Assembly (NCBI RefSeq): GCF_023205015.1
Contig: NZ_CP096258.1
Span: 1,736,001-1,800,000 of the forward strand
Origin: Providencia rettgeri
GTDB taxonomy: Bacteria; Pseudomonadota; Gammaproteobacteria; Enterobacterales; Enterobacteriaceae
Reading direction: 5' to 3'
DNA: 64,000 bases
The notes beneath the pieces are model-generated. The model ran no database searches and was not told the origin of the DNA. It saw nothing but the letters and a program-made list of their open reading frames with translations. This document shows positions 17,479 to 27,067 of this stretch, in pieces (the stretch's first letter is position 1; each line of letters begins with the position of its first letter). Made by a program: the position numbers and the translations under genes.

Positions 17479-18396
17479 ATGGCAGCCAATACACCTCATG
17501 TTATTCGAGTTAAAAAGCGCAGTTCGCATCAGCAAAACGGGCATGGTGGTTCATGGAAAATCGCTTATGCCGATTTTATGACAGCGATGATGGCGTTTTT
17601 TTTAGTAATGTGGCTGATCTCAATTTCAAGTCCTCAAGAATTAACACAAATTGCTGAATATTTCCGCACCCCCTTAAGCACAGCTATCAACCCGGGAAGT
17701 AAAAGTGGGGATGCCACAAATCCGATCCCTGGTGGGGGTAAAGACCCTATTTTTCGTGATGGGGATGTGATGCCAGAGCCCAATAATATCATTGATGGTA
17801 ATGCAAACTATCGTTTTGAAAAATTAAAAGAATCTCTTGAGCAGGCTATTTTAAAAGACCCGCGTTTGAACGAATTAAAGCCCCATTTACTGATTGATAT
17901 GATTAATGATGGGCTACGTATACAAATTGTTGATAGTGAAAATCGACCGATGTTTAAAGTGGGTTCGGCAACGGTTGAACCCTATATGCGCGATATTTTG
18001 CGCGCAATAGCGCCACTTCTTAATGATGTACCAAACCGTATTAGTGTCTCAGGGCATACCGATGATTTGGCGTATGCCAATGGGGCTAATTATAGCAACT
18101 GGGAATTATCATCTGACCGGGCAAATGCTTCACGCCGCGAGTTGATCCGCGGTGGAATGGATGAAAACAAAGTCTTACGCGTGGTAGGAATGGCTTCAGC
18201 GATTCATTTAGATAAAGAAAATGGTTTTGCTCCGATTAACCGTCGGATAAGCATTATCGTGTTAAATGATGAAGAAACAAAACAGATCCTCCGTGAATAC
18301 GATGGCGCGAAGCCGATCAATGATGTGCTCAATAAACCGCAAAAGCCCATGTCAGAAACGGCCGTGGGTGTTGTCGCTGCGGTGAAAATACCGTGA
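17479..18396 (+). CDS. motB: Flagellar stator protein MotB
   Basis: A 305-residue protein with one N-terminal membrane helix (YADFMTAMMAFFLVMWLI) carrying the proton-binding Asp32, the same position as in E. coli. After a flexible linker with the plug region, residues about 150-275 form the OmpA-like peptidoglycan-binding domain (VSGHTDDLAYANG, LSSDRANASRREL, NRRISIIVL). It anchors the stator to the cell wall. It is in one operon with motA and cheA, as in E. coli. Confidence 0.96.
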   Translation: MAANTPHVIRVKKRSSHQQNGHGGSWKIAYADFMTAMMAFFLVMWLISISSPQELTQIAEYFRTPLSTAINPGSKSGDATNPIPGGGKDPIFRDGDVMPEPNNIIDGNANYRFEKLKESLEQAILKDPRLNELKPHLLIDMINDGLRIQIVDSENRPMFKVGSATVEPYMRDILRAIAPLLNDVPNRISVSGHTDDLAYANGANYSNWELSSDRANASRRELIRGGMDENKVLRVVGMASAIHLDKENGFAPINRRISIIVLNDEETKQILREYDGAKPINDVLNKPQKPMSETAVGVVAAVKIP

Positions 18397-18499
18397 TGAA
18401 TGGCTGTTATTTGAATTTATTAGATAACTTGTTTAGTTGTCTGCCGGGTTGCTCGGCAGTCAGCGTTAAGTGAAACGTAAGCGAAATTGGATAAAAACC

Positions 18500-20584
18500 A
18501 TGGATATTACCGAGTTTTATCAAACATTTTTCGATGAAGCTGATGAGTTGCTCAGGGATATGGAACAACATTTACTTGATCTTGATCCTTTTGACCCGGA
18601 TAGCGAGCAACTCAATGCCATCTTCCGCAGTGCCCACTCAATAAAAGGAGGGGCTGCAACCTTTGGTTTCACTCAGTTGCAGAATACGACTCATACATTG
18701 GAAAACCTTTTAGATAAGGCGCGTCATGATGAGTTAACGCTCACTCCTGACATCATTGATGTTTTCCTCGATGCAAAAGATGTCATGGCGTCACAGTTAG
18801 ATGCCTATAAAAATGATTCTTTACCAGATGAAGACACTTTCAAACGTATTTGTGAGGTACTTAGCCGAGTCGAAAATAGAGCAGAGGAGGTTGCTGATAC
18901 AGGTACTGCGCTAGTTGAAACTAAAGTTGAAGATGCGGTTGTTGAAAACGCACCCGCGGAGCAAAGTGAATATTCACACTACTTTATAATCTCGTTAAAT
19001 CAGCTCAAAGAAAATGAAGTTGATTTACTGGCGGATGAACTCAGTTTATTTGGGCATTTATATCATACTGAAAAAACAGCAAATAGTTTGCAAGCATGGG
19101 TAGGCACTAATACGGGTATTGATGATATTAGTGGAGTGTTATGTTTTGTGGTGGATGAATCGCAAATTAACCATGAAGCGGTTTCCTTTGCCGATTGCCG
19201 CGCTTTTTCGAAAGAAGAAACGTTATTCAATGGCGACAAAGTTGAAACAAGTGCAATTGAAACCGAGGTAAGTGATACCGTAGGATCGCAAGATACGCCG
19301 CAAACCTCGGTAAAACCTGTTATACCGGTGCCTGCTACCCCGGCTAAAAAAACGGCAATCGCTAAACCGAAAGGGGATTCGAGCAGCATTCGTGTGGCAG
19401 TAGAGAAAGTTGACCAGTTGATCAACTTAGTGGGTGAGTTGGTGATTATCCAGTCCATGCTGACCCAACATAGTCAACATGTCGATCAAAACGAATACAG
19501 TGATTTGTTAAGCTCAATCGTGCAGTTAGAGCGTAATTCACGGGCCTTGCAAGAATCCGTTATGTCAATTCGCATGATGCCAATGGACTACGTGTTTAGT
19601 CGTTTCCCGCGCATGGTACGCGATATTGCTTCCAAGTTAGGTAAAAAAATCGAACTGAAAGTCGAAGGAAGCTCAACTGAGTTAGATAAGAGTTTGATTG
19701 AGCGCATCGTCGACCCCCTGAATCACCTTGTTCGTAATAGCCTCGACCATGGGATTGAAAAGCCTGAAGTTCGTGTGGCAAATGGTAAGCCAGAGGCTGG
19801 CACATTGACCTTAGCGGCCGCACACCAAAGTGGCAATATTTGCATTGAAGTTCGTGATGACGGTGCAGGGTTAAATCGTGAACGTATTTTGGCGAAAGCG
19901 AAATCACAAGGCATGAATGTGCATGATGGTATGAGCAATGATGAAGTTGCGATGCTGATTATGGCTCCGGGTTTTTCAACCGCAGAGGTCGTAACGGATG
20001 TTTCGGGGCGTGGTGTTGGAATGGATGTGGTTAAACGAAATATCCAAGACATGGGCGGCCGTATTCAAATCGGTTTTACCGAAGGTAAAGGCACTATTAT
20101 CCGCATCTTATTACCGCTCACTTTAGCCATTTTGGATGGTATGTCTGTGAAAGTCGCGGAGGACGTCTTCATCGTTCCATTGAGTGCCATTATTAGCACC
20201 TTGCAACCTCGCCAAGAGGATATTTATCGCTTAGCTGGCGAGGAAAAAATGCTGCTTGTGCGCGGTGAATATTTACCACTTGTTGAATTACACCAAGTAT
20301 TTTCCATCGAAGAAGCCGAGCGAAATCTAGATAAGAGTATTGTGCTGATTATTCAAAATGCAGGTCACCGTTTTGCGTTGTTAGTCGATAAATTAGTTGG
20401 GCAACAACAAGTCGTCGTAAAAAATATTGAAAGTAATTATCGCAAGATCCCGGGTATTTCAGCAGCAACGATTATGGGCGATGGTTCTGTTGCATTGATT
20501 TTAGATGTGGCTGAGCTACAAAAAATGAATAACAGCATTTTGATTAAAAAGAAACAGCAGGTTTCTCAACCTGTCGTGCACTAA
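18500..20584 (+). CDS. cheA: Chemotaxis histidine kinase CheA
   Basis: A 694-residue kinase. P1 domain with phosphorylated His46 in RSAHSIKGGA; P2 CheY/CheB-binding domain about 165-235; an acidic and Pro/Ala-rich linker; P3 dimerisation domain from about 300; P4 ATP-binding domain with the N box (HLVRNSLDHGIE), G1 (DDGAGLN) and G2 (GRGVGMDVV) motifs; C-terminal CheW-like P5. The ATG at 18500 gives the family N-terminus (MDITEFYQTFFDEADELL); an in-frame GTG ten codons earlier is possible. Met96 sits where E. coli starts its short form CheA(S). Follows motB after about 100 bases. Confidence 0.96.
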   Translation: MDITEFYQTFFDEADELLRDMEQHLLDLDPFDPDSEQLNAIFRSAHSIKGGAATFGFTQLQNTTHTLENLLDKARHDELTLTPDIIDVFLDAKDVMASQLDAYKNDSLPDEDTFKRICEVLSRVENRAEEVADTGTALVETKVEDAVVENAPAEQSEYSHYFIISLNQLKENEVDLLADELSLFGHLYHTEKTANSLQAWVGTNTGIDDISGVLCFVVDESQINHEAVSFADCRAFSKEETLFNGDKVETSAIETEVSDTVGSQDTPQTSVKPVIPVPATPAKKTAIAKPKGDSSSIRVAVEKVDQLINLVGELVIIQSMLTQHSQHVDQNEYSDLLSSIVQLERNSRALQESVMSIRMMPMDYVFSRFPRMVRDIASKLGKKIELKVEGSSTELDKSLIERIVDPLNHLVRNSLDHGIEKPEVRVANGKPEAGTLTLAAAHQSGNICIEVRDDGAGLNRERILAKAKSQGMNVHDGMSNDEVAMLIMAPGFSTAEVVTDVSGRGVGMDVVKRNIQDMGGRIQIGFTEGKGTIIRILLPLTLAILDGMSVKVAEDVFIVPLSAIISTLQPRQEDIYRLAGEEKMLLVRGEYLPLVELHQVFSIEEAERNLDKSIVLIIQNAGHRFALLVDKLVGQQQVVVKNIESNYRKIPGISAATIMGDGSVALILDVAELQKMNNSILIKKKQQVSQPVVH

Positions 20585-20600
20585 ATAGAGGCCATACACC

Positions 20601-21098
20601 ATGTCTATGTTAGATGATGATTTAAATAAACACGAAGAAGAAAAAAACGGCGAAGGCTACCTCATTTTCACTTTAGGTGAAGAAGAGTACGGCATTGAAA
20701 TCTTGAAAGTGCAGGAAATACGTGGTTACGAGCAAGTGACCCGTATTGCGAACACCCCTGATTTTATCAAAGGTGTAACTAATTTGCGTGGAGTCATCAT
20801 CCCGATTATTGATTTACGGGTGAAGTTTTCCCATGAAAACGTGGTGTATAACGATAACACCGTGGTTATTGTGGTGAATTTAAAAGATCGTGTCGTCGGA
20901 ATTGTCGTCGATGGCGTCTCAGATGTGCTGGTTTTGAATGAAGAACAAATTGCGCCACCGCCTGATTTTGCAGTGACATTATCGACTCAGTATTTGACAG
21001 GGCTCGGAACATTAAATGACCGTATGTTGATTTTAGTTGATATCGAAAAATTATTAACTAGCGATGAAATGGCGCTGATTGACAGCATGGCTGAGTAA
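20601..21098 (+). CDS. cheW: Chemotaxis coupling protein CheW
   Basis: A 165-residue cytoplasmic protein with one CheW/SH3-like fold (YLIFTLGEEEYGIEILKVQEI at residues about 20-40, KGVTNLRGVIIPIIDLR near 60). It links MCP receptors to CheA. It lies 16 bases behind cheA and ends the mot-che operon before a sigma-28-like promoter for the first receptor gene. Confidence 0.96.
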   Translation: MSMLDDDLNKHEEEKNGEGYLIFTLGEEEYGIEILKVQEIRGYEQVTRIANTPDFIKGVTNLRGVIIPIIDLRVKFSHENVVYNDNTVVIVVNLKDRVVGIVVDGVSDVLVLNEEQIAPPPDFAVTLSTQYLTGLGTLNDRMLILVDIEKLLTSDEMALIDSMAE

Positions 21099-21141
21099 CG
21101 CTCAGCCCCAATAATTGTTCAAATAATAATAAGTCATTAAC

Positions 21142-21168
21142 TAAAGTTTTTGGTTGGATGACCGATAT
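21142..21168 (+). promoter_or_regulatory. Sigma-28 (FliA) promoter before the first MCP gene
   Basis: TAAAGTTT, an exact match to the -35 consensus, then 11 bases, then ACCGATAT (6 of 8 to GCCGATAA). Placed 35 bases before the MCP start, which makes the receptor a class 3 flagellar gene. Confidence 0.8.
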
Positions 21169-21202
21169 CCAAAATACAACAAAATTATGTTAGTAAAACG
21201 TC

Positions 21203-22888
21203 ATGTACAGTCGAATTAAAATCGTATCGGGACTTTTGTCCGTCATTTTTATCTTTATTTTGCTGCAACTGGTATCCAGTGGGTTGATGTTTACCAAACT
21301 GGGCGATAACAGCGACAGCATCAGTTACTTGAATTCATTACAACGCCAAAGACAAGTATTAACAGAAAGCTGGGTCAATTTGTTACAAGCTCGAGCTAAC
21401 TTAAACCGCTCTATCAATGCCTATTTACTTGAAGGTCGTAAAATTCAAGATGATGCAACGACAGAAGAGTTGATTAAAGCCGCTAAACGTAACTTTAAAG
21501 CCGCTGATGATGCTTATGCCCGCTATAACAAGCTGATGCAAAGTTCAGATTATGATAAAGCCAAATTTGAAAAACTGTTTAGCACCTATGAAACCTATCG
21601 TGATGCGCTAATCAAGTTAAGTGAATTTGCGGAAAAAGGTGATCTTGAAGGTTTTTACGCACACAGAACGTCAGGCCACCAAGTAAAATTTGAAGAGCAA
21701 TTTAATGCGTATTTTGCCGATATCTCTGCTGATTTCCAGGCCGAAGTCGTCAATGCAGATAATAACTATCGCCAATCATTATATATGTTGGTGACGTTAT
21801 CTATCTTACTCGCCTTAATTGGTTTCTTCAGTTATCGCTATGTACGTAAAGGTATTATTGAGCCACTCAATATCTTAATTGAACGTATTACAGTTTTTGC
21901 GTCAGGCGATTTAACACCGAACGTAACCACAAATGCCAACAATGAAATCGGTGAGTTGGCCAATGGTGTTCAACATATGCAGCAGGAACTGATTAATACC
22001 GTTCGTGGTGTGCTAGATGGTAGCGAAACTATTTACCAAGGTACAACTGAAATTGCTGCAGGTAACAATGACTTGTCGGCACGAACTGAGCAACAAGTCG
22101 CTTGCTTAGAAGAAACCTCCGCCAGTATGAGTGAGTTGACTGCAACCGTAAAACAAAATACCGAATACGCTCATCAAGCCAGTGAATTTGCAAACCAAGC
22201 TTCAGTGATAGCGAAAGAAGGCGGCAAAGTGGTATCGAATGTCGTCAGTACCATGCTAAATATTGCAGATAGCTCACAGAAAATCTCTGATATCACCGCA
22301 GTTATCGATAGCATCGCTTTCCAAACTAATATCTTAGCGCTCAATGCGGCTGTCGAAGCGGCACGGGCTGGTGAGCATGGACGTGGCTTTGCTGTAGTGG
22401 CCGATGAAGTGCGTAATTTGGCGCAACGCAGTGCTGATGCCGCGAAAGAGATTAAAACGTTAATTGAAGATTCAGTGTCAAGAACAGGGACAGGTGCTCG
22501 CCAAGCAGAAGATGCAGGTGAAACGATGACCAAGATTGTTGAGTCTGTCACACGAGTGACTGACATTATGACGCACATTGCGACCGCATCTGATGAGCAA
22601 AGCAAAGGGATTGCACAAGTCAGTATCGCTGTTGCAGAAATGGACAAAGTGACACAGCAAAATGCGTCGTTGGTTGAACAATCTGCAGTGGCGGCCAATG
22701 TCTTGGAAGAACAAGTGGCGAAATTGTCGCAACTGATCTCTATCTTCCGTTTACCACCATTAAAACAAAGTGAAATACGCAATATTCAGCCGGCAGCAAG
22801 AACGGTTTCAAATATCGTGAAAACACCGGATCTGACAAAACTGTCATCGAAAGAACATAAAGATGATGACAATTGGGAAACTTTCTAA
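21203..22888 (+). CDS. Methyl-accepting chemotaxis protein, Tsr/Tar type with NWETF tail
   Basis: A 561-residue receptor. First membrane helix at residues 7-27, a four-helix periplasmic TarH-type ligand domain, second helix about 192-212, HAMP domain, then the signalling coiled coil with the hairpin tip around residue 390 (FQTNILALNAAVEAARAGEHGRGFAVVA). Arg64 and Arg69, which bind the amino-acid ligand in Tsr and Tar, are kept, while position 73 (Arg in Tsr) is Ala. The C-terminus is NWETF, the docking site for CheR and CheB, so this is a high-abundance type receptor. Its ribosome binding site is weak. An amino-acid ligand is likely but not proven. Confidence 0.92.
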   Translation: MYSRIKIVSGLLSVIFIFILLQLVSSGLMFTKLGDNSDSISYLNSLQRQRQVLTESWVNLLQARANLNRSINAYLLEGRKIQDDATTEELIKAAKRNFKAADDAYARYNKLMQSSDYDKAKFEKLFSTYETYRDALIKLSEFAEKGDLEGFYAHRTSGHQVKFEEQFNAYFADISADFQAEVVNADNNYRQSLYMLVTLSILLALIGFFSYRYVRKGIIEPLNILIERITVFASGDLTPNVTTNANNEIGELANGVQHMQQELINTVRGVLDGSETIYQGTTEIAAGNNDLSARTEQQVACLEETSASMSELTATVKQNTEYAHQASEFANQASVIAKEGGKVVSNVVSTMLNIADSSQKISDITAVIDSIAFQTNILALNAAVEAARAGEHGRGFAVVADEVRNLAQRSADAAKEIKTLIEDSVSRTGTGARQAEDAGETMTKIVESVTRVTDIMTHIATASDEQSKGIAQVSIAVAEMDKVTQQNASLVEQSAVAANVLEEQVAKLSQLISIFRLPPLKQSEIRNIQPAARTVSNIVKTPDLTKLSSKEHKDDDNWETF

Positions 22889-22906
22889 GGATTAAGCTCA
22901 GCTTTT

Positions 22907-22938
22907 CGCTGCAAAGCCTCGGTTTTGCAGCGTTTCTG
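22907..22938 (+). terminator. Hairpin between the two MCP genes
   Basis: Perfect 9-bp stem CGCTGCAAA / TTTGCAGCG with an 8-base loop, followed by a short TTTCTG tract. Likely a partial terminator after the first receptor gene. Confidence 0.6.
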
Positions 22939-23004
22939 TGCATTAGAAAACAAGGCAATGTTTCAGAGGTTCAGTTCTCTTAGCTGGCACAAGTGGGGAT
23001 TTCT

Positions 23005-24573
23005 ATGTTTGGTAAAAATATCCGAATTTCGGTGAGTTTGTATCTACTTCTCATTTTATTTTGTGGGATGCAGATTGTGTCTAGCGGGGTTTCTGTTGGG
23101 ATTGTAGTAAGTGAATTAAAATCTTTAGAGCGTATTGATTTGGGGTCTGATAAGCGAGCAATGCTTGAGGAAACCAGTAAACACTTAATGCAAGCACGCA
23201 ATAGCCTAACGCAAATTGCTTTGCTGCATAAAGTGGGTGGTAACGAACCATTAATTGAAGAAACGAGAGTAACTTTTGATAAGTTACTCGAAGAAGCTGA
23301 GAAAGATTACACTACGTTTAAAAATCAGCCTCTTTTGAGTGAGAAAGAAAATCTTGCGGCACTTGAGACTCGGTATCAAGCATTTGTATTGACACTCAAA
23401 GCCTTAAAAGCGCATTTAGATAACAATGACATTGCTGCCTATATTGAACTTCCTGCCCAAGAAAACCAGGACCAGTTAGAGCAAGTTGTTGAGGAATACC
23501 TTGAATTACTGAATGCGGAAAACGATGAATCTCTTGCAGCAGCCAGAATGTATAACACGTTTGCGTGGAGCTCATTCGCTTCAGTGATCGTCATCATCAT
23601 CGCTGTTATTACATTTGCGCACTATTGGATGAAACGTAAAGTCATTAACCCACTGAAAAGTATGGGAGAGCACTTTGCATTAGTGGCTGACGGTAAACTC
23701 AATCAGAAAATTGAAGTAACGACTGGTGATGAAATCGGTGAGGTATTTGGCAAGCTAAAGGATATGCAGGAGTCTTTAGTGACTTCAGTAACAGCATTGC
23801 GCTCGAATACTGATCAAATGTATACAGGGATCCGTGAGATTGCTTTAGGAAATAATAACTTATCATCGCGTACTGAACAACAAGCTGCATCGCTCGAAGA
23901 AACTGCAGCCAGTATGGAAGAGCTGACAGCAACTGTTAAGCAGAATGCGGATAACGCACGCCAAGCGAGTGAACTGGCGGTGAGTGCATCAAAAACCGCA
24001 ACGAAAGGTGGGGAGATCACGGAAGACGTGATTGACACCATGACCTCGATTTCCAATAGCTCACAAAAAATTAGCGCCATTATTAGTGTGATTGATGGCA
24101 TCGCCTTCCAAACCAATATCTTAGCATTGAATGCCGCCGTTGAAGCCGCTCGAGCGGGTGAACAAGGGCGTGGTTTTTCTGTGGTTGCCGGTGAGGTCAG
24201 GGCATTGGCGCAGCGCAGCGCGGAAGCAGCAAAAGAAATTAAAACATTGATTGATGAATCTGTTGGCAGAGTGAGTCAAGGTTCCCAACTGGTTAATGAA
24301 GCAGGCGCGACCATGAGTGAATTGGTTGCAGCCGTTAACCAAGTTACGGAATTAATGGGGAATATTGCCTCTGCTTCCAATGAGCAAAGCCGTGGTATTG
24401 AGCAAGTCGCCACAGCAGTAAGCCAAATGGATTTAGTGACACAACAAAATGCGGCATTAGTGGAACAATCGACCAGCGCGACAGCGGCACTAGAAGACCA
24501 AGCGAACAACTTAGTCGACACCGTTGCATTCTTTGAATTACCCGAAAGCCATTTAAATCGCAATTGGCGTTAA
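23005..24573 (+). CDS. Methyl-accepting chemotaxis protein without NWETF tail
   Basis: A 522-residue receptor from the ATG at 23005 (GTGGGGA upstream; an in-frame GTG four codons earlier is possible). Membrane helices near residues 8-30 and 190-210 enclose a periplasmic TarH-like domain, followed by HAMP and a signalling domain with the highly conserved tip (FQTNILALNAAVEAARAGEQGRG). The ligand domain keeps an LMQARNSLTQ motif at the place of the amino-acid binding helix. The C-terminus is HLNRNWR, with no CheR/CheB docking pentapeptide, so it should depend on the neighbouring NWETF receptor for efficient adaptation, as Tap and Trg do in E. coli. Ligand unknown. Confidence 0.9.
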   Translation: MFGKNIRISVSLYLLLILFCGMQIVSSGVSVGIVVSELKSLERIDLGSDKRAMLEETSKHLMQARNSLTQIALLHKVGGNEPLIEETRVTFDKLLEEAEKDYTTFKNQPLLSEKENLAALETRYQAFVLTLKALKAHLDNNDIAAYIELPAQENQDQLEQVVEEYLELLNAENDESLAAARMYNTFAWSSFASVIVIIIAVITFAHYWMKRKVINPLKSMGEHFALVADGKLNQKIEVTTGDEIGEVFGKLKDMQESLVTSVTALRSNTDQMYTGIREIALGNNNLSSRTEQQAASLEETAASMEELTATVKQNADNARQASELAVSASKTATKGGEITEDVIDTMTSISNSSQKISAIISVIDGIAFQTNILALNAAVEAARAGEQGRGFSVVAGEVRALAQRSAEAAKEIKTLIDESVGRVSQGSQLVNEAGATMSELVAAVNQVTELMGNIASASNEQSRGIEQVATAVSQMDLVTQQNAALVEQSTSATAALEDQANNLVDTVAFFELPESHLNRNWR

Positions 24574-24649
24574 GTGTAGTGAAAATTCGTTTTTGAATTT
24601 TCGGTGGATAAACGTAATTAATTGTTTTTTTTAGGTTATCTACCCTAAA

Positions 24650-24683
24650 AGGCAGCCAAATAACTGGCTGCCTCTGGGTTTTT
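24650..24683 (+). terminator. Terminator-like hairpin between the second MCP gene and cheR
   Basis: Perfect 9-bp stem AGGCAGCCA (24650-24658) / TGGCTGCCT (24665-24673), 6-base loop, then CTGGGTTTTT. It sits directly before the cheR ribosome binding site, so it may lower transcription into cheRBYZ. Confidence 0.65.
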
Positions 24684-24705
24684 ATTGAATAGGACGACAA
24701 GTACG

Positions 24706-25542
24706 ATGCTTTTTGTACCACAGGTAGAACCACTGACTGATGATGAGTTTGGTCGGGTTTGTCGATTTATTCATAAAAAATCAGGCATTGTCCTCACCAT
24801 GAATAAAAAAAATATGGTCTATAACCGGCTATTGAAGCGGTTACGTGATTGTAATATCGACAATTTTTCAGATTATTTACGGATGTTAGAGCGAGAGCCT
24901 CACCATGCAGAATGGCAAGCTTTCGTGAATGCTTTGACGACAAATTTAACGGCATTTTTTCGTGAGCCACATCATTTTGTGACGTTAGCCGAGTTTGTTC
25001 GTACACGTAAAAATAGCGCCATTAATATTTGGTGTGCCGCATCTTCAACAGGAGAAGAGCCATATTCGATAGCAATGACACTGAGCGATGTTCTTGGGCC
25101 AAATGCAATTAATGCCAAAGTGATTGCCAGTGACATTGACACGGAAGTGCTAGAAAAAGCGAAACAAGGTGTGTATCGCATAGAAGAGCTGAAGTCTTTA
25201 ACGGCATTACAGAGACAACGTTATTTTATGAAAGGCGTTGGCGAGTTTGATGGCTATGCGCGAGTCAAGCCGGCATTGCGCCAAATGATTGAATTTCGTT
25301 ATTTAAATTTGAGTGATCATGATTGGCAAATGCAGCACCGATTTGACGTGATTTTTTGTCGTAATGTCATGATTTATTTTGATAAAGAAATGCAAATCAA
25401 AATGTTAGAGCGCTTTGCTACATTGCTTAAGCCAGATGGCTTGCTATTTATTGGGCACTCCGAAAATTTATCACAGCTATCGCAAAGTTTCGTTATTAAA
25501 GGGCAAACCGTCTACAGCTTACAAGCTGCGAGGAGGGGGTAA
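24706..25542 (+). CDS. cheR: Chemotaxis receptor methyltransferase CheR
   Basis: A 278-residue SAM-dependent methyltransferase that methylates receptor glutamates. N-terminal helical domain (GIVLTMNKKNMVYNRLLKRLR), then the SAM domain with the conserved ASSTGEEPYSIAM motif near residue 113 and IFCRNVMIYFD near 220. The beta-subdomain that binds NWETF lies in between. The ATG at 24706 has AGGA about 11 bases upstream; an in-frame TTG seven codons before it is an alternative start. The end overlaps the cheB start (TAATG). Confidence 0.95.
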   Translation: MLFVPQVEPLTDDEFGRVCRFIHKKSGIVLTMNKKNMVYNRLLKRLRDCNIDNFSDYLRMLEREPHHAEWQAFVNALTTNLTAFFREPHHFVTLAEFVRTRKNSAINIWCAASSTGEEPYSIAMTLSDVLGPNAINAKVIASDIDTEVLEKAKQGVYRIEELKSLTALQRQRYFMKGVGEFDGYARVKPALRQMIEFRYLNLSDHDWQMQHRFDVIFCRNVMIYFDKEMQIKMLERFATLLKPDGLLFIGHSENLSQLSQSFVIKGQTVYSLQAARRG

Positions 25543-26609
25543 TGAAAAAAATTAAAGTGCTATGTGTGGATGACTCAGCACTGATGCGCCAATTAATGCG
25601 TGAAATTATTAATAGTCATGAAGACATGGTGGTGGTCGATACTGCACCAGACCCTTATGTCGCACGTGACTTAATTAAACAGTATGAACCGGATGTGATC
25701 ACGTTAGATGTGGAAATGCCACGAATGGATGGTATTGATTTCTTAGAAAAATTAATGCGTTTACATCCAATGCCAGTGGTAATGGTTTCAACATTAACGT
25801 CGAAGGGTTCAGAGGTGACGTTAAAAGCATTGGAATTAGGTGCTGTAGATTTTGTTACAAAACCCCAAATTGGTATTCGTGAAACCATGATGAGTTATCG
25901 CGATATTATTGGTGAAAAAATCCGTGCGGCAGCTATGTCTAAAATTACGCAACGGAGCCGTTTTGCTCGTCCAGAAAAAAAGATCAATGAGCCTGTTTCC
26001 CAAGCCAAAGCGCTCTCTCCCTATGTTTGCAATAGTCGCGTGATTGCGGTGGGGGCATCGACGGGCGGAACGGAGGCGATACGTCAATTTTTGGAAATGT
26101 TACCTCATGAATGCCCTCCAGTGGTGATTACTCAGCATATGCCTGCGGGTTTTACCCGTTCTTTTGCGGATCGCTTAAATAAACTCTGTGTACTGACTGT
26201 AAAAGAAGCCGAACACAACGAGTTATTACAAAAAGGCTATGCCTATATTGCACCAGGCGATTCGCATATGTTGATTACGGATAAAGGCAAGGGATTTCAA
26301 GTCATTTTACAGCAAAGCGAACCTGTTAACCGCCATCGTCCTTCTGTTGATGTGTTGTTCGATTCAGTAGCTCAATGTGTTGGGCGAAAATGTATTGGCA
26401 TCTTATTGACAGGGATGGGGATGGATGGTGCGAAAGGACTACTAAATTTACGTCAGCAAGGGGCAATCACTTACGCACAAAACGAAAGTAGCTGCGTGGT
26501 GTTTGGTATGCCTCGTGCGGCGATTGAAATGGGGGCTGCGGATGAAGTGCAAGATATCCTCAAAATTGCCCCAAGTGTTTTAGCAAGACTTTCTTCTGTC
26601 ACGGTTTAA
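25542..26609 (+). CDS. cheB: Chemotaxis receptor methylesterase/deamidase CheB
   Basis: A 355-residue two-domain response regulator. The receiver domain holds Asp10-Asp11 and the phosphorylated Asp56 (DVITLDVEMPRMDG). The C-terminal methylesterase has the catalytic Ser in GASTGGTEA, His in TQHMPAGF and Asp in GMGMDGAKG. It removes methyl groups added by CheR and deamidates receptor glutamines. Translationally coupled to cheR; cheY follows after 41 bases. Confidence 0.97.
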   Translation: MKKIKVLCVDDSALMRQLMREIINSHEDMVVVDTAPDPYVARDLIKQYEPDVITLDVEMPRMDGIDFLEKLMRLHPMPVVMVSTLTSKGSEVTLKALELGAVDFVTKPQIGIRETMMSYRDIIGEKIRAAAMSKITQRSRFARPEKKINEPVSQAKALSPYVCNSRVIAVGASTGGTEAIRQFLEMLPHECPPVVITQHMPAGFTRSFADRLNKLCVLTVKEAEHNELLQKGYAYIAPGDSHMLITDKGKGFQVILQQSEPVNRHRPSVDVLFDSVAQCVGRKCIGILLTGMGMDGAKGLLNLRQQGAITYAQNESSCVVFGMPRAAIEMGAADEVQDILKIAPSVLARLSSVTV

Positions 26610-26650
26610 ACCGAGGCAGGAACTCACAATTGTATTTTGAAGGAGTGGTT

Positions 26651-27043
26651 ATGGCCGCTAAAGATCTCAGTTTTTTGGTTGTCGATGATTTTTCTACGAT
26701 GCGACGTATCGTCCGTAACTTATTAAAAGAGCTCGGATTTAACAAAATAGAAGAAGCGGAAGATGGTGTTGATGCATTAGAGAAAATCCGTACAGGCAAC
26801 ATTGATTTTGTTGTTGCTGACTGGAATATGCCAAACATGGATGGCCTTGAATTGCTTAAAACTATTCGTGGTGATGATGCTTTGAAGCATATCCCCGTAC
26901 TCATGGTGACAGCGGAAGCGAAAAAAGAAAATATTATTGCTGCAGCGCAAGCGGGGGCAAGTGGTTATGTCGTTAAGCCCTTCACTGCCGCTATTCTAGA
27001 AGAAAAATTGAATAAAGTATTCGAAAAAATGGGTTTGCAATAA
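26651..27043 (+). CDS. cheY: Chemotaxis response regulator CheY
   Basis: A 130-residue single receiver domain with Asp12, Asp13 and the phosphorylated Asp57 at the same positions as in E. coli, plus the switch Thr in LMVTAEA and the conserved Lys in VVKPFT. Phospho-CheY binds FliM to reverse the motor. The ATG at 26651 has AAGGAG upstream and gives the family length. Confidence 0.97.
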   Translation: MAAKDLSFLVVDDFSTMRRIVRNLLKELGFNKIEEAEDGVDALEKIRTGNIDFVVADWNMPNMDGLELLKTIRGDDALKHIPVLMVTAEAKKENIIAAAQAGASGYVVKPFTAAILEEKLNKVFEKMGLQ

Positions 27044-27067
27044 CAGGGCGTGCCAAAGGAGAGTTTC

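Noticed and set aside
22174..22782. Long minus-strand frame (202 codons) within the first receptor gene, and similar ones opposite cheA, flhA, fliK and putA
   Set aside because: Shadows of real genes: no ribosome binding sites, and the proteins are Ser/Cys/Ala-rich as expected from antisense reading of biased codons.
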